This document shows positions 1-7,242 of a stretch of 64,000 bases of DNA, one piece after another (position 1 is the stretch's first letter; every line of letters starts with the position of its first letter). Source of the DNA: Microbacterium fluvii (GTDB lineage: Bacteria > Actinomycetota > Actinomycetes > Actinomycetales > Microbacteriaceae); the NCBI RefSeq assembly GCF_025515205.1, contig NZ_JAOPFX010000002.1, forward strand, positions 434,001 through 498,000, given 5' to 3'. The notes under the pieces were generated by a model. That model was given only the letters and a program-made list of their open reading frames with translations. It did not search any database and was not told where the DNA came from. The translations under genes and the position numbers were made by a program.

Positions 1-650
1 CGGGCATCGCACCCGGGATCAGCACGATCCTCGCCCGCGCGCTCGGTGCCCTCGCCGGGGACTCCATCGACATCGGCGTCATGCTCGGCGGCGGCGAAGC
101 GCACGGTGCCGCCGCCGTCGAATGGACGGCTCGCCTCGCCGGCACCGTCGTCTATGCCGCGCCGGAGGAGCGGCCGGTCACGAATCTCCGAGGCCGTCGT
201 CGGCTGCCCATCGACACCAGGTCGTCCCGCACCCACCTGCGAGCGGACTTTCCCGACGACCTCCTCATCGGCGCCGCGACAGGAGTGCAGGTGCGCAGCT
301 GGCTGGCGATGGACACCGTCACGGCGACCGCCGCGCTGGGGCTCGTCGGTGCTGTGCCCCGGCTCGGCCCGCTGCTGAAGCGCGCACCGCACCTCGGCGG
401 CAGCGGCTGGCGGGTGAGCGCCACCCACCGCGAGTCGCGGCGCACGCTGAGCGCCGCGGGCATCGGTCAGTCGGCCGCGACCGGTCTCATGGCGGCGCTC
501 GCCGCCCAGCGGATCGCCGTGCGCGATCGCCGGGGCGGCGTGACGATGGCGGATCTGCTCGACCTCGATGATCTCCGCACACTGCCCGGCATCCTCATCG
601 AGGAGCACTCGGCGTCGGACGACTCATCCATCGCGAACGCCATGCGTTAG
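1..650 (+). CDS. Saccharopine dehydrogenase-like NAD(P)-binding protein, C-terminal part
   Basis: The gene enters from the left edge; the reading frame begins at base 3 and about 215 residues are visible, ending with TAG at 648-650. The visible part starts in a GxxPG motif (GIAPGIST) of the kind found in saccharopine-dehydrogenase-like NAD(P)-dependent proteins, followed by a mixed alpha/beta domain. The N-terminal Rossmann motif lies outside the window, so cofactor use cannot be checked. The family contains many uncharacterised enoyl-reductase-like and SCCPDH-like proteins; no substrate can be named. It stands just ahead of the metal sensor gene at 660 but that gene has its own promoter. Confidence 0.6.
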   Translation, partial: GIAPGISTILARALGALAGDSIDIGVMLGGGEAHGAAAVEWTARLAGTVVYAAPEERPVTNLRGRRRLPIDTRSSRTHLRADFPDDLLIGAATGVQVRSWLAMDTVTATAALGLVGAVPRLGPLLKRAPHLGGSGWRVSATHRESRRTLSAAGIGQSAATGLMAALAAQRIAVRDRRGGVTMADLLDLDDLRTLPGILIEEHSASDDSSIANAMR

Positions 651-673
651 TATCTTCGCATGCACGCAGATAC
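648..673 (+). promoter_or_regulatory. Leaderless promoter and candidate operator of the ArsR-family sensor
   Basis: A TAGTAT -10 box at 648-653 lies exactly 6 bases before the ATG at 660, and no ribosome-binding site is present, which predicts a leaderless mRNA. The perfect inverted repeat GTATCT-N12-AGATAC (650-655 and 668-673) covers the -10 box, the start point and the first codons. That is a logical place for autorepression by the KmtR-like protein. The repeat and box are seen; the binding is inferred. Confidence 0.5.
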
Positions 674-1010
674 GAACTCTGAACATCTCGGCGTCGACTC
701 CCCGTACATCGAGGTAGCCGTCGAGGTGTTCCGGCTGCTGGCGGATCAGACCCGTGTGCGCATTCTGCTGGCGTTGCGCGACGGTGAGCTGTCGGTCAAT
801 CACATCGCAGACATCGTCGACAGGCCGGGCCCCGCCGTCTCGCAGCACCTCGCGAAGCTGCGGTGGGCGCGGATGGTGACCGCGCGCAACGACGGGAACA
901 GGGCGTTCTATTCGCTGACCGATGAGCACGCGACCCGGGTGATCCGGGAGGCGATCCTGCAGGCCGAGCACGCCGTCGACGCCGACCCGGTGCACCATCG
1001 CGCACCGTGA
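660..1010 (+). CDS. kmtR: ArsR/SmtB-family nickel/cobalt sensor, KmtR-like
   Basis: 116-residue winged-helix repressor. The recognition region is AVSQHLAKL (residues 59-67). The C-terminal part carries H90, E103, H104, H112 and H113. As I recall, the five metal ligands of Mycobacterium tuberculosis KmtR are H88, E101, H102, H110 and H111, so the same set appears here with a constant offset of two. Members of this group release DNA when they bind Ni(II) or Co(II). The stop overlaps the GTG start of the downstream MFS gene (GTGA at 1007-1010), so sensor and transporter are translationally coupled. Metal specificity is inferred from the ligand set. Confidence 0.78.
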   Translation: MHADTNSEHLGVDSPYIEVAVEVFRLLADQTRVRILLALRDGELSVNHIADIVDRPGPAVSQHLAKLRWARMVTARNDGNRAFYSLTDEHATRVIREAILQAEHAVDADPVHHRAP

Positions 1011-2236
1011 ACGCGAACCTGCTCACCGTTCTGCGCGACCGCTCGTACCGCAAGCTCTTCACCGCCCAGGTGATCGCACTTCTCGGCACGGGCATGCTCA
1101 CCGTCGCGCTCGGACTGCTCGCATTCGAGCTCGCCGGCGAGAACGCGGGCGCCGTCGTCGGCACGGCGCTGACGATCAAGATGGTCGCGTACGTCGGCCT
1201 TGCCCCGATCATCGCCGCCGCCGTCGACCGCCTGCCACGCAAGACCGTGATGATCGGCGCCGACGTCGTCAGGGCGCTGATGGCGCTCGGGCTGCCGTTC
1301 GTCACCGAGGTGTGGCAGATCTATGTGCTGATCTTCCTGCTGCAATCGGCCTCGGCGACCTTCACCCCGACGTTCCAGTCGACGATCCCCAGCATCCTCA
1401 CCGACGAAGGCGACTACACCAAGGCCCTGTCGCTGTCGCGCTTGGCCTACGACCTCGAGGCGATCGTCAGTCCCATCGTCGCGGCGGCGCTGCTCACCGT
1501 CATCTCTTACAGCAACCTCTTCGCCGCGACCGTCATCGGGTTCCTGGGCTCCGCGACGCTCGTCCTCTCCACCGCCATCCCGCCGCGCGCTGTCGGCCCG
1601 GTCGCGATGAGCTTCTGGCGGCGGACCATCGAGGGGGTCCGCATCTTCGCGCGCACCCCCAGCCTGCGGTTCCTCATGCTGATGAACGTCGTCGTCGCCT
1701 CCGGCACGGCGCTCGTCCTGGTGAACAGCGTCGTCTACATCAAGAGCGTCTTCGCTCTGGGCGACAGCGCTCTCGCCGTCGCCTATGCCGCCTACGGAAT
1801 CGGATCGCTGCTCGTCGCACTGAACACCCCACGCCTCGTCGACAGGCTCGGCGTCGCGCGGACGATGCGCGCGGGCGCCGTCGTCATCGTCGCCGGGCTC
1901 GCCGCCGCGCTGGTCTTCACGATCGCGATCGGGGCGGGCATCGCCTGGTGGCCGCTCCTGGTCGTCTGGGCCGTGCTCGGCGCCGGCACCTCGCTGATCA
2001 ACACCCCGTCCGCGCGCCTGCTGCTGGCCGCATCCGACGAAGGCAACCGCACCCTCGTCTACACGGCGCAGTTCTCGCTCTCGCACGCCTGCTTCCTCAT
2101 CGGCTACCCGGTCGCGGGATGGCTCGGGGCGCAGAGCCTCGCCGGCGCAGTGCTCGCACTGCTCGTCGGCGGCGCAATCGCCGCGATGGTCGGCCGGCGC
2201 GTCGAAGTGCGCGCCGAGTCGCTCGCTCTTCGCTGA
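1007..2236 (+). CDS. MFS transporter, probable nickel/cobalt efflux pump
   Basis: 409-residue major facilitator of the MFS_3/enterobactin-exporter-like type, with about 10-12 hydrophobic segments and a loop of the motif-A kind (VDRLPRKTVMIGAD) between the second and third. The GTG start overlaps the stop of the KmtR-like sensor gene. Coupling to a metal sensor suggests export of Ni(II) or Co(II). It has no histidine-rich tail like NreB, so the substrate is inferred only from the neighbour. A drug or metal-chelate exporter is the alternative. Confidence 0.7.
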   Translation: MNANLLTVLRDRSYRKLFTAQVIALLGTGMLTVALGLLAFELAGENAGAVVGTALTIKMVAYVGLAPIIAAAVDRLPRKTVMIGADVVRALMALGLPFVTEVWQIYVLIFLLQSASATFTPTFQSTIPSILTDEGDYTKALSLSRLAYDLEAIVSPIVAAALLTVISYSNLFAATVIGFLGSATLVLSTAIPPRAVGPVAMSFWRRTIEGVRIFARTPSLRFLMLMNVVVASGTALVLVNSVVYIKSVFALGDSALAVAYAAYGIGSLLVALNTPRLVDRLGVARTMRAGAVVIVAGLAAALVFTIAIGAGIAWWPLLVVWAVLGAGTSLINTPSARLLLAASDEGNRTLVYTAQFSLSHACFLIGYPVAGWLGAQSLAGAVLALLVGGAIAAMVGRRVEVRAESLALR

Positions 2237-2268
2237 CGGCGTCGGCGACCGCAGTCTGCGTCGGGGTC

Positions 2269-2297
2269 TTGACGAAGCACTTGCATTTTGCAAGTAT
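2269..2297 (+). promoter_or_regulatory. Promoter with a 7+7 bp palindrome before the VOC/HxlR pair
   Basis: TTGACG at 2269-2274 is followed 17 bases later by AAGTAT at 2292-2297, 7 bases before the ATG at 2305, so the transcript may be leaderless. The perfect inverted repeat ACTTGCA-TTT-TGCAAGT (2279-2295) fills the spacer and touches the -10 box. It is a good operator candidate for the HxlR-type regulator encoded as the second gene. Confidence 0.5.
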
Positions 2298-2304
2298 CAC
2301 CCGC

Positions 2305-2703
2305 ATGAGCATCTTCATCACCTGCCCGGTCGCCGACGTCGAGCGCGCGACCGTCTTCTACACGGCTCTCGGCTGGACCCTCAACGCGGAGATGTCGGAT
2401 CACAACGTGTCGTGCTTCGCGATCGCGCCCGAGCAGTACGTCATGCTCGGCAGTCGCGAGATGTACGCGAGTGTCGGCGGCAGCGAGGAGCTGATCGGGG
2501 GCCCTGACACTCCCTCGAAGGTCACGGTCTCGTTCGACCTCGGCAGCCGAGAGGCGGTCGACGAAATCGTCGAGCGCGCCGGGGCCGCCGGCGGTCGCAT
2601 CGGCGACACCGACGACTACCCGTTCATGTACCAGCGCCAGTTCGACGACCCCGACGGCTACCACTACTCGCCGTTCTGGATGAAGCCCGACGCGACGGCG
2701 TGA
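2305..2703 (+). CDS. VOC (glyoxalase/bleomycin-resistance) family protein
   Basis: 132-residue single vicinal-oxygen-chelate unit. It opens with MSIFITCPVAD and ends with an FDDPDGYHYSPFWM segment of the glyoxalase-I fold. Such proteins bind a divalent metal and act as lyases, dioxygenases or antibiotic-binding proteins; this compact type is often annotated as a lactoylglutathione-lyase relative of unknown substrate. The start was chosen because it follows the palindromic promoter by 7 bases. The stop overlaps the GTG of the HxlR gene (GTGA at 2700-2703). Confidence 0.7.
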   Translation: MSIFITCPVADVERATVFYTALGWTLNAEMSDHNVSCFAIAPEQYVMLGSREMYASVGGSEELIGGPDTPSKVTVSFDLGSREAVDEIVERAGAAGGRIGDTDDYPFMYQRQFDDPDGYHYSPFWMKPDATA

Positions 2704-2984
2704 GCGACCTCGCCGCAGCACTCGAGGTCGTCGGAGCGCGCTGGGCGCTGCTCATCGTCGAGCAGCTGCTGGAGGGTCCGCAGCGCTACGGAGACCTGCA
2801 GCGCGAACTCGGGGTGCCGACGAACATGCTCGCGACCCGCCTGCGCGAACTCGAAGCGGCCGGCGTGCTCCGGCGACTGCCTCTCCGGCACAACACCCGC
2901 GCCTACGCGCTGACCGACCGCGGGCGCGCGCTGGGTGAGGCGATCGAGGCGCTCGGCCGCTGGGGCCGCGGAGCGCCTGACTAA
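2700..2984 (+). CDS. HxlR/PadR-like winged-helix regulator
   Basis: 94-residue regulator with the HxlR pattern: RWALLIVEQLLEGPQRYGDL, then VPTNMLATRLRELEAAGVL as recognition helix and start of the wing. It is at the short end for HxlR proteins and lacks the N-terminal cysteine used for redox or aldehyde sensing in HypR-type members, so an ordinary ligand is more likely. It is translationally coupled to the VOC gene. Autoregulation through the palindrome at 2279-2295 is the simplest model. Confidence 0.7.
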   Translation: MSDLAAALEVVGARWALLIVEQLLEGPQRYGDLQRELGVPTNMLATRLRELEAAGVLRRLPLRHNTRAYALTDRGRALGEAIEALGRWGRGAPD

Positions 2985-2993
2985 GGTGAGGGC

Positions 2994-3572
2994 ATGCGTC
3001 ACCGTTCATGGTCGATGACCGTCGCGCCCCTGATCGCGCTCGCCCTCGCCGGCTGCGCCACCGACGTCGGCGATGCTGCGCTGGGTGCGCCGGCCGAAAC
3101 GAGTGCGCCCGCCGGGTCGAGTGCGTCGACGCCGACGACGGATGCTGCCGCACTCGCGCAGGCGCAGGCGTGGCTCGACGCCGCCAGCCTTCCGGCGGGA
3201 GCGGTGCCCGCTCGCCCCGAGGTCGCGCGGTTCAGTTCGTACACGGGATGGGTGTGCAGTCCGGTCGAGAAGCTCGTGGCCTTCTGGGCGATCCCCGACA
3301 CGACCGTCGGCGAGGCGACGCAGTGGTTCATCGAGAACCCCACTGCCGACCTCGTCTCGACGGCCGTCGGACCGGCATCCGACGACCCTGCGATCCAGTC
3401 GGCGACGGTCGGCTACATTCCCGCCCCCGGGTCGCAGGAGGGCATCGTCTACACGGTCGAGAAGATCCACGACGGGGTGGCGGTGAGAGCCGAGATCGCT
3501 GCGCTCGCCGAGGGTGCTGTGTGCCCGACGCCGCCCGGCGGCGGGGTATGGGGCGCGCCGGGGCAGGGGTAG
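2994..3572 (+). CDS. Hypothetical lipoprotein
   Basis: 192-residue protein with a lipoprotein signal peptide: a short basic start, hydrophobic core, and lipobox LAGC with Cys21 as the lipidation site. A Thr/Ser/Ala-rich linker (residues 25-45) follows, then a globular domain of about 140 residues containing two cysteines, near residues 78 and 181. An AAGGTGAG ribosome-binding site at 2983-2990 supports the ATG. I do not recognise the domain. It should sit on the outer face of the membrane; no function can be assigned. Confidence 0.7.
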   Translation: MRHRSWSMTVAPLIALALAGCATDVGDAALGAPAETSAPAGSSASTPTTDAAALAQAQAWLDAASLPAGAVPARPEVARFSSYTGWVCSPVEKLVAFWAIPDTTVGEATQWFIENPTADLVSTAVGPASDDPAIQSATVGYIPAPGSQEGIVYTVEKIHDGVAVRAEIAALAEGAVCPTPPGGGVWGAPGQG

Positions 3573-3600
3573 CGGCGGTCGAGGCGGTGCCGAGCGCCCG

Positions 3601-3903
3601 TCAGGCCGGCTGATAGGTGAGGCAGTCGGCCGCTTCTGCGCCGGGGCCGATGCGCACCGCATCCGCAGTGCACTCGAGCGACTCGTTGTGCACGCACTCC
3701 GAGCGCTTGCACGCGCCGACGTGCGTGACGACCTTGTCGAGGCCGCCTCTCGTGCCCAGCGGCACGAAGGTCGCGCATTCCGTCTCGCCCGCGGAGGTGC
3801 CGATCGTGACGGCGGCGGCGTGGCAGTGCGAGTGGTCGTTGTAGGAACAGCCCGCCACCGCGCACTCCGACACGCGGGGAAGGTCTTCGAGGGTCATGCT
3901 CAT
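3601..3903 (-). CDS. DUF1540-repeat small cysteine-rich protein
   Basis: 100-residue protein with two copies of the DUF1540 cysteine pattern. Copy 1 is near residues 14-43 (CAVAGCSYN...CHAAAVTIG...C) and copy 2 near 64-94 (CKRSECVHN...CTADAVRIG...C). The spacing suggests a small metal-binding fold, probably zinc or iron, although the family has no proven role. The ribosome-binding site AGGAGG lies 5-6 bases upstream of the ATG on the minus strand. The gene is monocistronic, downstream of the lactonase gene on the same strand. Confidence 0.75.
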   Translation of the reverse strand: MSMTLEDLPRVSECAVAGCSYNDHSHCHAAAVTIGTSAGETECATFVPLGTRGGLDKVVTHVGACKRSECVHNESLECTADAVRIGPGAEAADCLTYQPA

Positions 3904-4000
3904 GGGAGCCTCCTGAACTCGTCTGCGAAGAGGCTACGCCGCGCGCCGGCTTCGCAACAGGAGGGTCCGCCGTTTTTATCCCAGATCAAAGACGCTTTCT

Positions 4001-4018
4001 GGTAAGCGTAGCCTTACC
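4001..4018. promoter_or_regulatory. Inverted repeat upstream of the DUF1540 gene
   Basis: GGTAAG-N6-CTTACC is a perfect 6-bp inverted repeat about 100 bases upstream of the DUF1540 start and just after the lactonase stop. Read on the minus strand, the segment AGGTAAGGCTA resembles one half of the DtxR/IdeR iron box (AGGTTAGGCTA), but the other half does not fit. It could be an iron-regulatory site or a weak terminator for the lactonase gene. Confidence 0.25.
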
Positions 4019-4026
4019 TCGCCAGG

Positions 4027-5052
4027 TCAGGCGAAGCGCACCCAGTTGGCGCCCCAGCCGGTCTCTGCCTGCTGCAGCAGGTCGAGGCGGTCGCCCTCGA
4101 CGGCATAGAGCGACACGGTGGTCGACCGCTCACCGGCGGCGACCAGCCGCGACCCGTCGGGGGTCAGGGCGAAGCCACGCGGCTGGGGCTCGGTGACGGT
4201 GAAGCGGGCGGGTGGCGTGAGTGTGCCGCCGGCGCCGACGGTCACGGCGCCCAGCGTGCTCTCGGTGCGCTCCGACGCCCACAGGGTCTGCCCGTCGGCG
4301 CCGAAGTGCAGGTCGGCACCCCAGATGAGGTGCTCGGCGCGCGGGTCTGCGCCGAATCGGCTGCGGCCGAGGCCCGCCGCGGCGTCGAACGCGGCCGTCG
4401 CGCCCTGGAGCGACAGCATCCCGGTGTCGAGGTCACGGGCGAAGTGCAGCACTTCGGCCGAGAACTCGGTGAGCACGTACACGGCGTCCTGCGCGGCCGA
4501 CAGCACGAGGTGCCGAGGGCCGCTGCCGGCGGAGGCGGCGACGGTGGGCTCGGCGAGCGGGGTGAGTAAGAGGTCGTCGGCGATCGCGTACTGCGCCACC
4601 AGATCGGCGCCGAGCGAGACGAAGTAGGCGAAGCGGCCGTCGGCGCTGGGCAGCACCGAGTGCAGGTTCGGGTACGAGATGCGCGAGACGTCGGCGCCGA
4701 TGCGGCTTCCGTCGATCGGGGCGATGATGCCGTACCCGCCGCCGTACGACGCACCCAGAAGCGCGGTGCCGCCGCGGGTGAGGGCGATGTAGTTGAGGCC
4801 CCCGCCGTCGAGGTCGCGGCGGGCGACCTCGGTGAGCGCGCCGGTTTCGCGATCCAGCGCGAGGGTGACGATGCCGGCGGGGGCGCCCTTGACGGCTGCG
4901 TACACCAGATCGCGCTCGCCGTCGACGACGAAGGTCGAGCAGCCGGTGAGTCCTTCGGTCGTCGACAGGAGTTCGAGGGCGTCGCCGGTGAACCGGAAGG
5001 TCGAGATGGTGCCGTCGCCGGCGTTTGCGACGAAGACGAGGGATGCGCTCAT
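4027..5052 (-). CDS. Lactonase family protein (6-phosphogluconolactonase YbhE type, seven-bladed propeller)
   Basis: 341-residue protein made of repeated beta-propeller blades with recurrent A-L-x-x-D/P-G and GPRHL motifs (GSGPRHLVLSAAQD), as in the YbhE/Pgl lactonases that hydrolyse 6-phosphogluconolactone or related aldono-lactones in the cytosol. No signal peptide is present. I chose the ATG at 5052 because the family begins there (MSASLVFVANAGDGTIS) and a TACGAT -10 box lies 6 bases upstream. It could supply the lactone-opening step missing from the sugar-oxidation operon at 12-23 kb, but it is not linked to it. Confidence 0.75.
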   Translation of the reverse strand: MSASLVFVANAGDGTISTFRFTGDALELLSTTEGLTGCSTFVVDGERDLVYAAVKGAPAGIVTLALDRETGALTEVARRDLDGGGLNYIALTRGGTALLGASYGGGYGIIAPIDGSRIGADVSRISYPNLHSVLPSADGRFAYFVSLGADLVAQYAIADDLLLTPLAEPTVAASAGSGPRHLVLSAAQDAVYVLTEFSAEVLHFARDLDTGMLSLQGATAAFDAAAGLGRSRFGADPRAEHLIWGADLHFGADGQTLWASERTESTLGAVTVGAGGTLTPPARFTVTEPQPRGFALTPDGSRLVAAGERSTTVSLYAVEGDRLDLLQQAETGWGANWVRFA

Positions 5053-5058
5053 CCTTCG

Positions 5059-5064
5059 ATCGTA
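5059..5064 (-). promoter_or_regulatory. Leaderless -10 box of the lactonase gene
   Basis: On the minus strand TACGAT is followed by 6 bases and then the ATG at 5052. There is no independent ribosome-binding site with normal spacing. This is the same geometry as at seven other genes in this window. Confidence 0.45.
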
Positions 5065-5193
5065 TGGGCCGGCGAAGACGAGGGCGCGGGCGCGATTGCA
5101 CGAATCCCGGATCGGTTTGTAAGGATCGTTCGGATGCGACGACTTTGAAGGTGAGGGGTCGCGGGGTGCGGCGCCCATGTCGCAGAAACGGAA

Positions 5194-5706
5194 GTGTCGT
5201 TGGGCAGTCGTGAGGAGGCGTTCGTCGAGTTGTTCGACGAGCACTGGGCGACCGTCTCCGCCTACGTGCGCCGGCGCCTGAGCGATGAGGGGATCGCTGA
5301 GGAGATCGCTGCGGACGTGTTCCGCATCGCCTGGGAGAAGCAGCAGCCGGAAGACCCCTTCGGCCGGGGCTGGCTGCTGCGCACCGCGATGAACCGGCTG
5401 TCCGACCACCTCCGTCGGCACGTGCGCCGCACCCGCGCAGAAGAGGCCCTCGCCCGGCGGCTCGAGGAGGCGCCCGACCGCGCAGACCTCGACGACCTGC
5501 TCACGCTGCACGATGCGATGGCCGGGCTCGCCGAGCGCGAGCGCGAGGCACTGCTGCTGACCTATTGGGAGGGGCTGAGCGCCGATGAGGTGGGGGAGGT
5601 GCTCGGCTGCAAGCCGGGTGCCGTGTGGACGATGCTGACCCGGGCGCGCGCCAAGCTGCGTGCGTCGATCGGCGAGGCCGCTGCGGTGGGAGGTGCGAAG
5701 CGATGA
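5194..5706 (+). CDS. ECF-type RNA polymerase sigma factor
   Basis: 170-residue sigma-70-family protein of ECF size. Region 2 spans about residues 12-75 (LFDEHWATVSAYVRRRL and AADVFRIAWEK) and region 4 about residues 100-160 (ALLLTYWEGLSADEVGEVLG, then a helix-turn-helix). The GTG start lacks a strong ribosome-binding site. The stop overlaps the next gene (ATGA at 5703-5706), whose membrane-anchored product is the likely partner. No target promoter motif could be identified from one locus. Confidence 0.85.
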   Translation: MSLGSREEAFVELFDEHWATVSAYVRRRLSDEGIAEEIAADVFRIAWEKQQPEDPFGRGWLLRTAMNRLSDHLRRHVRRTRAEEALARRLEEAPDRADLDDLLTLHDAMAGLAEREREALLLTYWEGLSADEVGEVLGCKPGAVWTMLTRARAKLRASIGEAAAVGGAKR

Positions 5707-6701
5707 CCGGCGACGAGAACCTCGAGCGGATGCTGCGCCTGGCCGATCCGTTGAAGGAGGGCGCGATGCGTGGCCCGGGGCCGCGCGAGCTCGCGCTGCG
5801 CGATCGGATCATGGCGCAGCATCCGACATCTCCCGTCCCCGCGCCCCGCAGGCGGGGCCTGCGGCCGCTGTGGTGGTCGCTGCTGGCCCCGCTCGCGGCG
5901 ATCGTGGCGACCGTGCTCGTGCTCGCCACCCCGACGGGCGTCGGAGACACGACTGCGACCGCCGCGAAACCCGAGCCGATGGCGTTCACCGACGAGGGCA
6001 AGACACTGGAGGACGTCGTGACCGATGCGGAACGTGCCCTCTTGCGCGGCGACGGACCCGCCGAGCCACGGCGCGAGGTCGTGACGACCGGCTGGTACTA
6101 CGACCTCGATGGCGACGATCAGAGCGATCCCCGCCGCCTCATCCGGGCCGAGGTGTCGACGCTGCGCTGGAACGAGGATCTGTCGGGCAGCGTGCGGGTC
6201 GTCGCCGGAAAGCCGTACTGGGGCGACGACGACACCACCGAGATCCCGACGGCCGCCCGCACGCCGGGCACGCTCGTCTGGGAGATAGAGTTCGCGCCGG
6301 GCGAGTTCGGCACGCCCGTCGTCGACCCGCCGGGCGACTCCGCCGACGACATCGCCGACATGCTCGCGGCGCTCGGCCTGACCGATCCGTCGTCGGGCTA
6401 CGCGGTGTTCGTGGCGACCGAGTCGGCGCTGCAGCAGTGGACGCTCACCGACGCGCAGCACGCGCAGCTGCTGCGTGCGCTCCTGGCCACCGACGACGTG
6501 CGGGTGCTCGGTTCGGGCGTCGACCGCACGGGGCGCGCGGTCGTGGGTCTGTCGGTCGTTCAGCCCGAGGGGTTCGTCGAGATGCGGATGCTGGTCTCCC
6601 AGGAGTCCGGACGCATCGTCGGCTTCGAGGTGGTCGCGCTCGAAGCGAACCCGCAGCTGCCCGTCGACACCGTGCTTTCGTATTCGCTCTACGAGGATTG
6701 A
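5703..6701 (+). CDS. Single-pass membrane protein partner of the sigma factor (CU044_5270-like)
   Basis: 332-residue protein: a cytosolic N-terminus of about 55 residues, one transmembrane segment near residues 56-78 (LWWSLLAPLAAIVATVLVLA), and an extracytoplasmic domain of about 250 residues. This matches the CU044_5270-type proteins encoded next to ECF sigma factors in actinobacteria. It has no HxxxCxxC zinc motif, so it is not a classical ZAS anti-sigma factor. Location and start overlap suggest it senses an envelope condition and controls the sigma factor; that role is inferred. Confidence 0.7.
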   Translation: MTGDENLERMLRLADPLKEGAMRGPGPRELALRDRIMAQHPTSPVPAPRRRGLRPLWWSLLAPLAAIVATVLVLATPTGVGDTTATAAKPEPMAFTDEGKTLEDVVTDAERALLRGDGPAEPRREVVTTGWYYDLDGDDQSDPRRLIRAEVSTLRWNEDLSGSVRVVAGKPYWGDDDTTEIPTAARTPGTLVWEIEFAPGEFGTPVVDPPGDSADDIADMLAALGLTDPSSGYAVFVATESALQQWTLTDAQHAQLLRALLATDDVRVLGSGVDRTGRAVVGLSVVQPEGFVEMRMLVSQESGRIVGFEVVALEANPQLPVDTVLSYSLYED

Positions 6702-6710
6702 GAGGCCGCC

Positions 6711-7139
6711 GTGACCGACGTGGCGAAGTTGACCCTGGTCGATCTGGAGCGGGTCGCCCAGCGCCTGCACGGGGACTTCCCCGGGCGGCTGCAGACCGAG
6801 GCGGGCAGCATCGCCGGCAGCGTGCTCTATCTCGATGTCGCGCCCGCCGGAGCGCCGCCCGAGCGCGGTGTCGTGGTGATCATCGACGACGAGGTGTCGA
6901 TCAACGACCCCGGCGGCTTCCGCCACAGCATCGACCTCGACCGCGGCGATCCCGCGACGGCGCTCATCGAGGCGCTGCGGCGCATCGTCGCCTACGGCCA
7001 CATCGCGGCCAAGCGGTTCGGCTTCACAGTGAGCCTCATCGCCGGCGAGAACGACGATCCCGCTGTCGCGCGCCTTCGGGCCCGAAGCCGTCAGCTGCGC
7101 TCGCTCAGCGACGGGTGGCTCACGCCGGAGCCCGACTGA
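6711..7139 (+). CDS. Hypothetical protein after the sigma/anti-sigma pair
   Basis: 142-residue soluble protein, GTG start 9 bases after the previous stop, so probably the third gene of the sigma operon. It is acidic, without signal peptide, membrane segment or cysteine. I recognise no family. The pattern VVVIIDDEVSIND followed by a helical C-terminus looks like a small alpha/beta fold. It ends 15 bases before a strong hairpin terminator. Confidence 0.55.
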   Translation: MTDVAKLTLVDLERVAQRLHGDFPGRLQTEAGSIAGSVLYLDVAPAGAPPERGVVVIIDDEVSINDPGGFRHSIDLDRGDPATALIEALRRIVAYGHIAAKRFGFTVSLIAGENDDPAVARLRARSRQLRSLSDGWLTPEPD

Positions 7140-7154
7140 TCGACCTCGCTCTGT

Positions 7155-7202
7155 CGGATGAAGACTCCCCGCCCGGCGAGCCGAGCGGGGAGTCTTCATC
7201 CG
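7155..7202. terminator. Strong bidirectional hairpin terminator
   Basis: A perfect 18-bp stem: left arm 7155-7172 (CGGATGAAGACTCCCCGC), 12-base loop, right arm 7185-7202. It sits between the rightward sigma operon and the leftward ABC permease gene and can serve both. There is no U-tract, as is usual in high-GC actinobacteria. Confidence 0.85.
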
Positions 7203-7242
7203 AGTTCGCTGCAGTTCTCGATCAGTGTTCTCCGGGGCCTCG

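Noticed and set aside
4001..4018. A full DtxR/IdeR iron box
   Set aside because: Only one half fits the consensus; listed as an inverted repeat of unknown role.
5053..5511. N-terminal extension of the lactonase across the start of the sigma factor gene
   Set aside because: The lactonase fold begins at the ATG at 5052, where a leaderless promoter is found; the extension is antisense to the sigma factor gene.
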